From: Lytechinus pictus
Lineage: Eukaryota > Echinodermata > Echinoidea > Temnopleuroida > Toxopneustidae
Direction of reading: 5' to 3'
Assembly: GCF_037042905.1 (NCBI RefSeq)
Contig: NC_087254.1
Coordinates: 22,432,603-22,496,602, forward strand
DNA length: 64,000 bases
The notes under the pieces were generated by a model. That model saw nothing but the letters and a program-made list of their open reading frames with translations, was not told where the DNA came from and did no database searches. Of this stretch, positions 46,401 through 53,147 are shown piece by piece. The position numbers and the translations under genes were made by a program. Every line of letters starts with the position of its first letter. Position 1 is the first letter of the stretch.

Positions 46401-49265
46401 AGCTTCAACAAGTGCCTCATGGCAGTCAAAGCTTTTAGAGATATTCATATCCAGGTTGTGACAAAGTAAGTTATGAATCAGATGAATTTTATATGTTGGC
46501 TTGGTAATTTCATCTTCAAGATGAATAACTTTGAAGAACATGAATATCATCCTATATTCGCCCACATGGCAGAAGTATGAAATACAAATGCGATAGTATT
46601 TTTGTTGATTCGAATAAATACATGTAGAGAAAGTTCATTCAATTAGTACACGTGCATTCCCCTACTTCAAAATGAAAGTCACTGTTGATAAAATGTTGAT
46701 GATGGTTTTCATGTATATCAGGTACATCGTTGCCATGTCACAGCAGAATGATGTTAATAAGAAGTATTTGACACAACATAAAGCTGGAACTGGAGGATCA
46801 GGTATGTATGAGGATTGCCTTTAACATCAAAATATACAATCAATCAAATCATACAATATCAATCAGAGTATACAATCAATCAAAATATACAATCAATCAA
46901 AAGATACAATCCATCAAATTATACAATCCATCAAAAGATACAATCATAGTATACAATCAATCAAAATATACAATCAATCAAAGTATACAATCAATCAAAA
47001 GATACAATCATAGTATACAATCAATCAAAATATACAATCAGTCAAAATATACAATCCATCACATATACAATTAATCAAAGTATACATTCAATAAAAAACA
47101 ATCAATTAAAATATTCAATCGAACAATACAATCAATCAGTATATACAATGAATCAAAATACACAATCAAAGTATACAATCAATCCAAAGAAACAATCAAT
47201 TTTTACAATATATTGTTATTTTCTGTATGTGCTTTTTTTTACTGACCTATACTGGCAGGATTCACTTTACTGTTGTTTATGCCTTAGTCCGGTGTACAAG
47301 TGGTTGCTAGGGGCATTGTGTCATGTTTGGGGTTGTCCGTACGTCCTGTTTTTGTCTCGCCTGCATAGCAGAGCGAGACTATAGGCGCCGCTTTTCTGGC
47401 GATGGTGTCGGCATCGTCAACATTGAAATCTCAACCAAGGTTAATTTTTGAAATGTCATCATAACTTAAAAAGTACATAAACCTTGTTCATGAAACTTTG
47501 ACATAAGAGTAATCAAGTATTAATTGAATTGAATTGAATTGAATGTATTTATAGTCCTGTGTAAGAAATTCCTTTCACATCGGGTTTACAAAATTACAAA
47601 TACATATGCACATACACAGAATGAATAGACTTTCAATACCGTGGGATTCCATACACATACAAAATGCTGTATACGTTATTTCAAATATAATAAGTACAAT
47701 TGCAGATATATAAATTAATTGATTATTCAAGTATTAATTTGTTTGTGATTCCATCTCCAGCCCGAGTACGGAGGGGGGGGGGGGGGTGGAACGAGTATTG
47801 CGAGGAAGGTAAATTAAAGGTGAAGAAGTATTACTAAATTACCTGTCAGAGTTTCAGGTCACATGACCAAGGTCAAAGGTCATTTAGGGTCAATGAACTT
47901 AGACCATGTAGGGGGAATCAATATAAAAATCTTAACCAAGGTTAAGTTTTTGAAATGTCGTTATCACTTCGAAAGCATATGGACCTAGTGAATAAAACTT
48001 TGACATAAGGGTGATAGTGTATCACTGAAGATCCTGCCTGAATTTCAGGTCACATGACCAAGGTCAAAGGTCATTTTAGGGTCAACAAACTTTGATAATG
48101 TTGGGGGTATTTGTGAAATTATCATCATAACTTAAACGTTTATAGAACTTTCTAGTTCATGATTCTTGGGACATAATAGTAACCATGTATCCCAGAATAT
48201 CTTGTGTGTGTTTCAGGTCTCATGACAAAATTCAAAGGTAATTTAGGGTCAATGAAGTTTGGCCATATTGGAGGTATTTGTGGAATTGGCATCATTACTT
48301 AAAAAGTTTATGGATTTACACATGTTGCTCATGAAACATAGACATAAGGGTAATCAAGTATGAAGGATTGTTTTGCACATGTCCTAGGTCACATGATCAT
48401 GGTCAAAGGTCATGTTGGGTTAATGGACATAGTATTTTATTATATGAGTGTTTTCTTTTGTGAATTGAATTATAATTTTAAGTCAGCACTGCTGCTATAT
48501 CAAATTGCATAATGCCGGCTAGACTGCTAGAGGCATTCCACTTGTGTCACTAAAGAATTTAGTGAAATTAGGTTTTGACGGATCCTAAGAGATTGCTAAA
48601 CATGCTCAACAACATGCATTAATCAGTATGTTTCTCTTTCACACTGTGTACAGACCTCAGTTGAACACCAAAATTTTCTGGGATCTCACTTACAGTTCTA
48701 CTTATTATTCCAAGATCTTTCCTATGATTCAGATTCATTGATAAATTAAATCATTCATTCTTTTTTTTCCATTGTCACTTGAGGCCCATGCTATTTTGTT
48801 AGTCTTGCATGGTTCTTGTATGTATGTAAAAAATTCATCGACCTCATGAATTAACCACTCCCTACTCTCACTGGTAGAATTAGGCGTAGCAGTAGGCATA
48901 AAAATAATTCCTTATAGTTTTATGTACCCCCTTACTAAGTACTTTACGTTTTAATGAATCAAATATTGCAACTGATCAATACTTTCATCTTATTTATCCG
49001 TGATCAAGTTAAAATCATCCAAAACACTGAAATTTTGTCTGTCTTTATCTCAGGTATTATGACGTTCCTGAAGGGACTACGGGATACCACCACAAACACC
49101 CTCCTGGGTAGAGATCTCAGTGATAACACTACAACAACGGATGGAGTTACCAAGGCAACGTATGGTGATGTCATTAAAGATGATGGATGGATGGGGTGGA
49201 AGAGATTCATTGGATCTCTAACTGTCTGTGTAGTAGTTGCACTTTTTACTATTTTGATCATATGA
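17372..49265 (+). CDS. IDO: Indoleamine 2,3-dioxygenase family, tail-anchored (complete, 13 coding exons)
   Basis: Coding exons: 17372-17494, 21874-21969, 26722-26841, 31891-32024, 33630-33750, 35083-35179, 37924-37975, 39468-39543, 44133-44214, 45788-45880, 46369-46465, 46722-46801, 49054-49265. Together 1383 nt, 460 residues; every junction is GT-AG with matching phase. IDO opens the indole ring of tryptophan with O2 to give N-formylkynurenine, the first step of the kynurenine pathway, using one heme. Visible signatures: NWK in the small domain, FFCTA (175-179), FRPFLAG with Phe238 and Arg243, GGSAAQSS (276-283), Asp289, and the proximal heme ligand His358 in [12 protein letters not shown]. 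By alignment from memory these match human Phe163-Ser167, Phe226/Arg231, Gly262-Ser263, Asp274 and His346. Human Ser167 is Ala179 here. The family core ends near residue 408; a further ~50 residues end in a hydrophobic segment (442-460) at the very C-terminus. No signal peptide. Confidence 0.93.
17495..19634 (+). other. IDO intron 1, first part
   Basis: Contains a promoter-like segment at about 18528-18800 described separately. The remainder has no recognised repeat or exon. Confidence 0.5.
18528..18800 (+). promoter_or_regulatory. Possible internal promoter with CRE and YY1-type sites
   Basis: CCCAAAATGGCAGCC near 18524-18537 and CAAGATGGCGAC at 18719-18730 fit the YY1-type initiator consensus, and TGACGTCA at 18709-18716 is a perfect palindromic CRE 10 bp upstream of the second. 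Downstream, an 11-codon uORF (ATGGCGACTTGC...) and a second ATG ([11 protein letters not shown]) lead to a possible donor GTACGC at 18811. The exon phase does not join IDO exon 2 in frame, so if used it would be a non-coding alternative first exon, or belong to another transcript. Confidence 0.35.
19635..20100. mobile_element. Foldback element, ~185-bp arms
   Basis: The left arm (19635-19824) and right arm (19918-20100) are reverse complements of each other, from CCAGGGAG/CTCCCTGG at the outside to CGAGGCACAGACTGGAACC at the inside. The left arm carries an extra ~24-bp piece near its outer end. The ~90-bp loop includes AAAATGGCCATC. Non-coding; lies in IDO intron 1. Confidence 0.88.
20751..21272. 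mobile_element. MITE 'AAGGGATGGTCC', copy 1
   Basis: TA|AAGGGATGGTCCGGGCTGAA at the left and CCTGGACCATCCCTT|TA at the right: long TIRs with a TA target duplication, Tc1/mariner-like. The inside holds ATCAAAATCGGATAACAA and an inverted partner near 21225. Copy 2 is at 55150-55750. Non-coding. Confidence 0.9.
21273..21873 (+). other. IDO intron 1, last part
   Basis: AT-rich intronic sequence up to a good pyrimidine-rich acceptor (TTTTTATTGTTTCAG). No other feature seen. Confidence 0.6.
21874..21969 (+). CDS. IDO: IDO coding exon 2
   Basis: Residues 42-73, [20 protein letters not shown] to REIQQ; the LPxxxxxW and L(I)xxGQ(I/L)R pattern is typical of the N-terminal small domain of IDO. Donor GTAGGT; both ends phase 0. 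Confidence 0.92.
23668..25589. repeat. Seven dispersed copies of TGTAATGTCAGTTACC
   Basis: Copies at 23668, 23834, 23860, 23880, 25188, 25383 (first base changed) and 25574, all in the same orientation, separated by apparently unrelated sequence. The spacing is irregular (26, 20, 166, 1308, 195 and 191 bp), so this is not a simple tandem repeat. Function unknown. Confidence 0.9.
26421..26495. repeat. Small TAA-led repeat segment
   Basis: A (TAA)n run followed by TTTTGTATAGCGCATTACACC and CAATGCGCTTTAGG; GCGCATT and AATGCGC form a short inverted repeat. It looks like a fragment of a dispersed family. Confidence 0.45.
26722..26841 (+). CDS. IDO: IDO coding exon 3
   Basis: Residues 74-113, [20 protein letters not shown] to GEDGIPE, including the AYVW motif that precedes the VLPR segment in the family. 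Acceptor TTTTATAG; donor GTTTGT is rather weak. Both ends phase 0. Confidence 0.92.
27879..28174. mobile_element. MITE with TTTAATCAGGTCAAGATC ends
   Basis: TTTAATCAGGTCAAGATCAC at the left is answered by GTGATCTTGACCCGATTAAA at the right; inside, AGGTCACATTTCCC and CCTGACAAAAG-like pieces show no coding capacity. About 296 bp. Confidence 0.8.
28631..28764 (+). pseudogene. IDO: Diverged duplicate of IDO exon 4 (no AG acceptor)
   Basis: A 134-nt segment, exactly the length and phase of the expressed-looking exon at 31891-32024. It is 67% identical to it in DNA (90/134) and 52% in protein (23/44), with no stop and no indel. It encodes [20 protein letters not shown] and ends [14 protein letters not shown] plus GA, then a weak donor GTATTT. 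The base pair before the exon is AT, not AG, so a canonical splice from exon 3 is impossible; a T at 28630 instead of G is the only difference from a valid acceptor. The DP after NWK matches vertebrate IDO better than the downstream copy does. It could be a recently silenced alternative exon, a true alternative exon in another allele, or a relic of an old duplication. Confidence 0.8.
29187..29990. mobile_element. TIR/tandem-unit element, decayed copy 2
   Basis: Starts TTCGCCTGCATAGCAGAAGC and continues with ATAGGCTCTGCTTTTC, then degenerate units with CATGATCAAGGTCAAATGTC. The right end is decayed (CAGCATTGCTAATG...). Same family as 1443-2390. Open frames at 29049-29387 run into this element and are not genes. 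Confidence 0.7.
30638..31804. mobile_element. TA-flanked TIR element carrying a SINE
   Basis: The ends AAGGGAATTCC and GGAATTCCCCTT|TA enclose internal blocks (GTCAGATGTAAAAAAGTCAG; TTTTGATGAAATTTTGAGTG) shared with elements at 38557-39158 and 49668-50254. The length is increased by a tRNA-like insertion near 30950-31222. The right end is only 86 bp upstream of IDO exon 4. Confidence 0.65.
30950..31222. mobile_element. tRNA-derived SINE
   Basis: GGTCCAGTGGTTAGAGCATT is a good A-box/D-arm match; GCAAGGTTGTGAGTATGGAT followed by CCCC is a decayed B-box/T-arm. The tail (CCGAGAGTAATATCCG...) is unrelated to tRNA and ends near AGAAACAGAACAGAACAACA. This supports a SINE, not a functional tRNA gene. 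Confidence 0.65.
31891..32024 (+). CDS. IDO: IDO coding exon 4 (functional-looking copy)
   Basis: Residues 114-157 plus two bases of Asp158: [20 protein letters not shown] to [16 protein letters not shown]. The acceptor CTCTTGAAAG follows a plausible branch region (TGACTCAATCC), and the donor after CTTGA is GTACGT. Using this donor, not the GTAGGC 4 bp on, restores frame with exon 5 and gives LDNIETL. The segment corresponds to the human IDO1 stretch that contains Tyr126, Cys129 and Val130 of substrate pocket A; here the aligned residues are Ser138, Phe141 and Gly142. Confidence 0.9.
32025..33629 (+). other. IDO intron 4
   Basis: Contains a degenerate minisatellite (32475-32690). The remainder, including the open frames near 32728-32937 and 33269-33490, shows no recognisable domain. 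Confidence 0.6.
32475..32690. repeat. Degenerate AGCAACAAAnCTC minisatellite
   Basis: About a dozen imperfect units of roughly 17-20 bp resembling CTCAGCAACAAA. Confidence 0.75.
33630..33750 (+). CDS. IDO: IDO coding exon 5
   Basis: Completes Asp158 and encodes 159-198, [20 protein letters not shown] to LEAQK. Phe175 and Ala179 align with human Phe163 and Ser167 beside the distal heme face. Acceptor TTTTTTTCCCCGTAG is strong; donor GTAAGG. Confidence 0.92.
33751..35082 (+). other. IDO intron 5
   Basis: AT-rich; a T/G run occurs near 34959-34981. No other feature recognised. Confidence 0.6.
35083..35179 (+). CDS. IDO: IDO coding exon 6
   Basis: Residues 199-230, [20 protein letters not shown] to CRMT, an alpha-helical stretch of the large domain. 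Acceptor TTTTTGTTCATAG, donor GTAATG, ends phase 1. Confidence 0.9.
35636..35800. mobile_element. Small foldback element
   Basis: AGTTCCATTCAACGAGGCGT and GCCGAGTTGAATGGAACTTT form a hairpin, extended by GAAAGATG/CATCTTTC-like and AATGAATGTGTATGCGTGCA/TTGCACAAATATTTACATTC-type outer arms. Two CCGTGCAATGGAAAAT copies downstream (36102 and 36137) resemble its outer sequence. Confidence 0.7.
37200..37462. repeat. GATA tetranucleotide microsatellite
   Basis: About 260 bp of GATA/GATG/GAGA units. Reverse-strand open frames through it (Ile/Ser/Tyr/Leu-rich) are artefacts. Confidence 0.97.
37924..37975 (+). CDS. IDO: IDO coding exon 7
   Basis: Only 52 nt: residues 231-247 ([17 protein letters not shown]) plus two bases of Gly248. 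Contains Phe238 and Arg243, aligned with human Phe226 and Arg231, which contact the substrate. Acceptor TTCATACACAG, donor GTAAGA. Confidence 0.92.
38006..38032. repeat. (ATTCA)n microsatellite
   Basis: Five ATTCA units. The sequence after it (TCTGGTTTTATTGTGAAAAT) resembles the start of a dispersed element; the inverted motif TTGAATTGAATTGAATTGAA occurs at 47521. Confidence 0.85.
38504..39320. mobile_element. MITE (outer) interrupted by a second MITE
   Basis: The outer TIRs are CCTGGGGGTGTTTCACAAAG and CTTTGTGAAATACCCCC...CCTGG, continuing inward with GATTTAAGTG and its inverse. The outer element is split by the inner one at 38557. Confidence 0.85.
38557..39158. mobile_element. TA-type MITE 'AAGGTCAAGTCC' (inner)
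   Basis: Left end TTA|AAGGTCAAGTCCGTCCCAG, right end AGGGTGGACTTGTCCTT. Inside are paired ATCAAAATCGGATGTAAAAT and ATTTTACATCCGATTTTGAT copies. Same family as 49668-50254 and related to 30638-31804. Non-coding. Confidence 0.88.
39468..39543 (+). CDS. IDO: IDO coding exon 8
   Basis: Completes Gly248 and encodes 249-273, [20 protein letters not shown] to EEPLS; the GW...GLIYEG pattern is conserved in IDO. Acceptor TTTAATCCACAG, donor GTGAGT. Confidence 0.93.
40257..40508. mobile_element. MITE 'TGCAGGGGCGGATCCAGG'
   Basis: TIRs TGCAGGGGCGGATCCAGG and CCTGGATCCGCCGCGCCTGC, with G runs just inside. Similar GGCGGATCC ends occur at 55852, 56000 and 58742. Non-coding. Confidence 0.85.
41195..43721. 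mobile_element. Large TIR element with array of ATGGCGGCCATTTTGAA units
   Basis: GTCCAGGATAGG... and CTATCCTGGAC are the ends; ACCTTGTTTTTTCATAT and ATATATGAAAAAACAAGGT lie just inside, as do matching AATTCGAGGGTGCTGAT and ATCAGCACCCTCGAATT. The body holds at least eight degenerate ~190-bp units centred on a TGGCGGCCATTTTGAA-like core (41483, 41762, 41836, 42033, 42218, 42404, 42590, 43420, some inverted). A shorter relative is at 52018-52371. No transposase frame. Confidence 0.8.
42643..43272. mobile_element. Nested TIR element 'TCGTCGGCGGTC'
   Basis: TCGTCGGCGGTCTTCCGAAC with CGTCGTATCACG at the left is answered by TGATACGACGGTTTGGATGA and CCGCCGACGA at the right. Inside is a second inverted repeat, TGACCGCGATTTCAATG (42948-42964) and CATTGAAATCGCGGTCA (43056-43072), flanking a CAGTGCAGATGGCCGATAC segment. 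It splits one unit of the host element. Confidence 0.82.
44133..44214 (+). CDS. IDO: IDO coding exon 9
   Basis: Residues 274-300, [20 protein letters not shown] to HQGSE. The GGSAxQSS loop holds the substrate ammonium/carboxylate side in IDO1, and Asp289 aligns with human Asp274. Acceptor CTTTTTTTTTAAATAG, donor GTATGT, ends phase 1. Confidence 0.94.
44215..45787 (+). other. IDO intron 9
   Basis: Holds the MITE at 44651-45377 and a G run near 44459. No exon recognised. Confidence 0.65.
44651..45377. mobile_element. MITE with GGCCCGTATTCTGAAGTCAG termini, copy 2
   Basis: Left end GGCCCGTATTCTGAAGTCAG, right end CTGACTTCAGAATATGGGCC. Internal blocks (ACCATGGTCTAGCTCTGTGC; CCTGATTCATCGATGG) match the copy at 4027-4319. 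This copy carries extra sequence with a TAAATAAATAAATAAA tract. Confidence 0.85.
45788..45880 (+). CDS. IDO: IDO coding exon 10
   Basis: Completes Ala301 and encodes 302-331, [20 protein letters not shown] to IKGF. The YMPxxHRxL motif is a family hallmark (human His303 aligns with His315; this is not the heme ligand). Acceptor TTTCTTGACCACAG, donor GTAAGA. Confidence 0.94.
45881..46368 (+). other. IDO intron 10
   Basis: Short AT-rich intron with loosely repeated TAGATG.CCATGCA motifs (46100, 46149, 46208, 46265) spaced about 55-60 bp. No exon or element recognised. Confidence 0.6.
46369..46465 (+). CDS. IDO: IDO coding exon 11 (heme ligand)
   Basis: Completes Val332 and encodes 333-363, [20 protein letters not shown] to VVT plus two bases of Lys364. 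[12 protein letters not shown] contains Arg355 and the proximal heme-ligand His358 (human Arg343 and His346). Donor GTAAGT. Confidence 0.95.
46466..46721 (+). other. IDO intron 11
   Basis: Short intron of 256 bp; nothing else recognised. Confidence 0.7.
46722..46801 (+). CDS. IDO: IDO coding exon 12
   Basis: Completes Lys364 and encodes 365-390, [20 protein letters not shown] to GTGGS. The GTGG turn near the C-terminus is conserved in IDO1. If intron 12 is retained, the frame closes six codons into the intron after GMYEDCL, giving a 397-residue protein without the membrane tail. Confidence 0.93.
46840..47206. repeat. ATACAATCAATCAAA minisatellite
   Basis: About two dozen imperfect 14-15-bp units over 370 bp, with occasional longer pattern variants (AAAGATACAATCATAGT). 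It starts about 40 bp after the exon 12 donor. Confidence 0.95.
47353..48546. mobile_element. TIR/tandem-unit element, copy 3 (with nested insertion)
   Basis: Starts TGTCTCGCCTGCATAGCAGA with GGCGCCGCTTTTCTGG, and ends CTAGAGGCATTCCACTTGTG, as at 1443-2390. A GAATT-repeat-led insertion of roughly 300 bp (47521 to about 47830), including a G run at 47771, splits the first unit. Non-coding. Confidence 0.82.
49054..49265 (+). CDS. IDO: IDO coding exon 13: end of catalytic domain and membrane tail
   Basis: Completes Gly391 and encodes 392-460. [17 protein letters not shown] aligns with the last part of human IDO1. After it comes a ~30-residue polar, Thr/Asp-rich linker, then GWMGWKR and a 19-residue hydrophobic run [19 protein letters not shown] directly before TGA. 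Two basic residues precede the run and nothing follows it. This architecture fits a tail-anchored protein; the localisation is inferred. Acceptor TTTATCTCAG. Confidence 0.9.
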
Positions 49266-50291
49266 CGCCTCCTCCAAACTGTGTCATGTATGATTTTTAT
49301 CAGCATTACTTCTAAAATTGTATGCAGCTGTTTCAAATCATAAGTCGATACTCACCTGGTGCTAGTCTGCAAGCACAGACCCTGATACAAAATTTGATCA
49401 ACAGGTACTAGTAGGTCTTCTCATAAGACTAGCACAAATACTTCTTGCTGTTTCAATTTCAGGAGGGGAATTCTGTACACAAGATCACTGGCAGAGACCT
49501 TAGGCTGCATATTCAGACCACTTTAATAACTTGCATGAAGGGTTTGTACAGCAGACTAACCTGGTACAGCGGTCACATTGTCTAAGAAGGGTGCTCCTCC
49601 AAGGGTGAGGCTTGTCACTGCTGAACCTCACAATTCCCTCTAACATAGGGATCTCTTCATATGGTTAAAGGACACGTCCACCCCAACAATAAGTTGATTT
49701 GAATAAAAAGAAAAAAATTCAACAAGCATAGCACTGAAAATTTCATCAAAATCGGATGTAAAATAAGAAAGTTGTGACATTTTAAAGTTTCGCTTAATTT
49801 CACAAAACAGTAATATGCACATCCTTTCTGGTATGCAAATGAGGGAACTGATGACATCACTCACTCACTATTTCTTTTATATTTTATCATATGAAATATT
49901 CTAATTTTCTCCTCATTGTCAAGTGATACAACGATTGATTCCTCCCTGAACATGTGGAATTAGCATTGTTTAATACTATATGGTTCAGTCGAGTTGGTCC
50001 TTATTGTCAAATCTATAAAAAATGAAATATTGTATAATTCAAACAATAAAAAACAAAAGAAATAGTGAGTGATGGACATCATCGACTGACTCACCTAGTT
50101 GCGCATATCACTGTTTTGTGAAAAATAAGCGAAAATTTAAAATGTCATAACTTTCTTATTTTACATCCGATTTTGATGAAATTTTCAGCACTATGCTAGT
50201 TTGATTTTTCTCTATTTATTCAAGTCAACATTTTCCTGGGGTGGACTTGACCTTTAATGGTAGAGGAGATCTTCTTTGACCCTACCTTGTT
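49266..50291 (+). other. IDO 3' flank / possible 3' UTR
   Basis: No AATAAA closely follows the stop codon; AATAAA sites occur at about 51163 and 54002. The transcript end cannot be fixed by eye. The stretch includes the MITE at 49668-50254. Confidence 0.4.
49668..50254. mobile_element. TA-type MITE 'AAGGWCAMGTCC', copy 2
   Basis: TA|AAGGACACGTCCACCCC at the left and GGGGTGGACTTGACCTT|TA at the right. Internal AAAATCGGATGTAAAATAAG and its inverted partner match 38557-39158. If the IDO 3' UTR extends this far, the inverted arms could fold in the mRNA. Confidence 0.88.
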
Positions 50292-50578
50292 TTTATATGC
50301 CCGTCCTAGACGGGATGTATTATGGTATCACGCTTGGTGTCCATCCGTCTGTCTATCCGTCCTTTAACTTTTCCTTGTAAACATGATAACTTCAGTTTAA
50401 CTTGACCTAGGCTCATATAATTTAGTTTGTATGATACTAGCATGAATCCCAAGAAGCCTATTGATTATTTGGTCAAAAGGTCAAGGCGCCACCCATCACT
50501 TTTCTTGCTTGACCAATAACTCCATTTTCTGTGTTACAGGCGGGCATATTATGTGCTCGCCCTAGTGACACTCTTGTT
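50292..50578. repeat. Dispersed repeat 'GCCCGTCCTAGACGGG'
   Basis: GCCCGTCCTAGACGGGATGT opens it and GCGGGCATATTATGTGCTCG with CCCTAGTGACACTCTTGTT closes it; the middle contains CATCCGTCTGTCTATCCGTC. Non-coding dispersed family by appearance. Confidence 0.6.
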
Positions 50579-50589
50579 GTATTTTATGG

Positions 50590-50668
50590 ATGTGTCTCAT
50601 GGTGTAGTGGTCCTGATCATCACCTTGAAATCAGTAGGTTATGTGTTCAAATCCCACCAAGGCACTTG
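50590..50668. mobile_element. tRNA-like SINE head
   Basis: CTCATGGTGTAGTGGTCC fits an A-box/D-arm and GTGTTCAAATCCCACC a B-box/T-arm, about 45 bp apart. The acceptor stem does not pair well, so a tRNA-derived SINE fragment is more likely than a functional tRNA. Confidence 0.5.
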
Positions 50669-52017
50669 CATAGTCATCATTCCTTTTTTAATATTATATA
50701 ACTATATTTGACGAAGAATCAGATTATTCAGTATTATTCAATACTCAATGAATTCAGTATATTATTCAAATAGCGATAATAATAATGGTTAATTTCATTT
50801 TCATAGTATACATAGATTTAATTGGTAGTATGAAATATAATTCACCGTTAATTCTCCCGTTCTGTTATCAAAACATACTTTCAGTTTATTTTGAAGCACT
50901 ATAAAGGTCATTTAATTGTTTTATTTGGAAAACATATATCTATGATAAAAGATAATGCATTGAATTTCTTTAAAATGAAATTGGCTACCTTGTATGATTT
51001 GGTTCAGATTTTTACAGAAAATGTTCATCTTAAATTCTTAGTTTTCAATTCAAGGCTGATATTGTTTTATTTCTGAAGAGTAAGTTATCATCAAAAGAGC
51101 CTTAATTAATATGTGTTTGTATTCACAGATAGTGTTATCTGCTGTATTTGTATGTCTTTCAAAATAAATGCAATCTGATTGCTCATATTTTTAACAAGTA
51201 TTTAAACACTCGATAAGACATTTTGTCAATTTGGATTCTTAGTTATAAGTTTTAAGCTTGAAAAGCTGAATTCTGTTCAATGTGTGCTTGCAGTCTTGTT
51301 CATATGTGCTGTAGACCGTCTTTCAAGCTTGCTGCAGACTGAAAATTGTCGGTAAATATTGAATTATTATCCTTTCAACAATGCAATACAGTTCACAATT
51401 TAGTATATTATCATAATTTAATATACAACTTCCGAAAATGTTCTGTCATCTGATTTGTTTTCAGATTGAGTCACATGATATTCAGTGGATTATGTGCACG
51501 CGCAATGATGTCAATTTATAATGCGCACAGCTTGTTTGAGGCATGGTGTACTCCAGTTGATGTTTGTTCTAGTAAATGGTTTGTGCAATGATGATTGAGG
51601 TATATCTTTACCGGTAGGGTCTTATATATGTTGATAGATTTTTGGCACAGCTGTGTACATCCATTGGCTCTTCTTGCATATTTTTCTTTATTTGGCTCTG
51701 AATTTATTAGCAGATGTGCATTCTTTGTTGAATATTTGTCCAGTTTGATGTGATGTATGCAGTGTCCCCTAAAAATGTCTACGTTTTTAGAAATGGGCTA
51801 CGTAAGGTCAATGCTCCTCATACAATCAAGCAGGAAGTTCTATAATGTACCTCTTTAGACTTATAGTTATACTGTTGCGAAATTTATAAGGGGGTTGGAA
51901 ATCACTATATCGCTATAACGTAAGCTCGCACAGATCTCACTGAATTCAACAACTGTTCGTTTCTCCTCTCATAGACTCTGTATAAACCTCAAAGTTGTCG
52001 TTTAAGTTCTTAATTAA
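50669..52017. other. Intergenic / possible IDO 3' UTR
   Basis: AT-rich; AATAAA at 51163-51168 is a candidate polyadenylation signal. No exon recognised. Confidence 0.4.
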
Positions 52018-52371
52018 AAATGGCTGCCATAGGCCCCTGTATACTCTATTTTACATAATAAAGTATACAGGGGCCTATGGTGGCCATTTTGAATATCAAG
52101 AAAATAAATATGTTGTCAAAAATCTTTTTTTTCAGAGAGTATTTCACTCCTGCCACACAATTTCATGCATTCCATAGCCAATGTGCAGGCAATTTTATGA
52201 TTTTCATGGGTAAATTGCATATTTTGGTGGCCATATTGGATTTCAAGGTTACATGAGTGGCATCATTCAGATTCGGAATCAGCACCCTCGAATTGACAAG
52301 AAACCATAAAAAAATATTTTGTATATGAAAAAACAAGGTTTAGTCAATTTTCTATGGAGTCTATCCTGGAC
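52018..52371. mobile_element. Partial relative of the 41195-43721 element
   Basis: Begins with a hairpin ATGGCTGCCATAGGCCCCTG / CAGGGGCCTATGGTGGCCAT and ends TATATGAAAAAACAAGGTTT ... CTATCCTGGAC, identical in plan to the right end of the larger element in IDO intron 8. Confidence 0.82.
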
Positions 52372-53147
52372 TTTAGGGTTTAGTGTTAAACCCTGGGTTG
52401 AAATTAGTCATTCGATTAGTGTGTGGAATTTAATAGCGAAGCAATTGTCGCTGGAGCAAACGTCATGGTATTTATATTTTAATATAATATACATGCACAA
52501 TGTATATATAAATAGAATTATTTTTGTACTACAGAATAACGACCTTCATAGATGTCTTTTATGAATAGCGTTCACATTTTTGGTGTGCAAATTATGTGAT
52601 TTCATATCCATAAATTACTTGTAATGTATAAAGATCCAGTAGTGTACATTTACTTATCACAAAATGTACATAACTTGTGTCTCATCTATTTCTTTTAGTG
52701 ACAGTTTCACTGATAATTCAAATTGATCATCTTATTGTAATTTTGTCAGTATAATGACAATGTACGTATACGGTATGTTTTTCATTAATTTTTGTGAAAT
52801 CTCAAATCATGTTATTTAATCGTATATTTTTCAATGCTTTTTGCTAAGTGCTCTAGAAGTACAATGATCATACCTCCCTTTAATTAATTTAATCTAACTG
52901 TGCATGTTGCTATTGCCTGTATTGCGTAGAGATGTCTTATTTATTTCCTCTGTTGTTAAATGTGATACAAGGCAAAAAAAAAAATCTATACGGTATGCCA
53001 ACCGTTTATGTAGGTTAATTGTCAAGTCTTTGGGGATGTACGAGAATCTTGGGTCCTCTAATCACTAAAAAATTGAAATCTTACAATAAATGTAATATTT
53101 CAATTTACTGCATGTCTTTATAAAGACTTGCTGACTATAACAGTACT
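52372..53147. other. Intergenic, nothing recognised
   Basis: AT-rich with no exon or repeat recognised. Confidence 0.45.

Larger units (their letters stand above)
46802..49053 (+). other. IDO intron 12
   Basis: Holds an ATACAATCAATCAAA minisatellite (46840-47206) and a copy of the DR1-bearing TIR element (47353-48546) with a nested insertion. The stretch 48547-49053 has no recognised feature. Confidence 0.65.

Noticed and set aside
46840..47206. CRISPR-like array
   Set aside because: Units are contiguous imperfect 14-15-mers without unique spacers, in an intron of a clearly eukaryotic gene.
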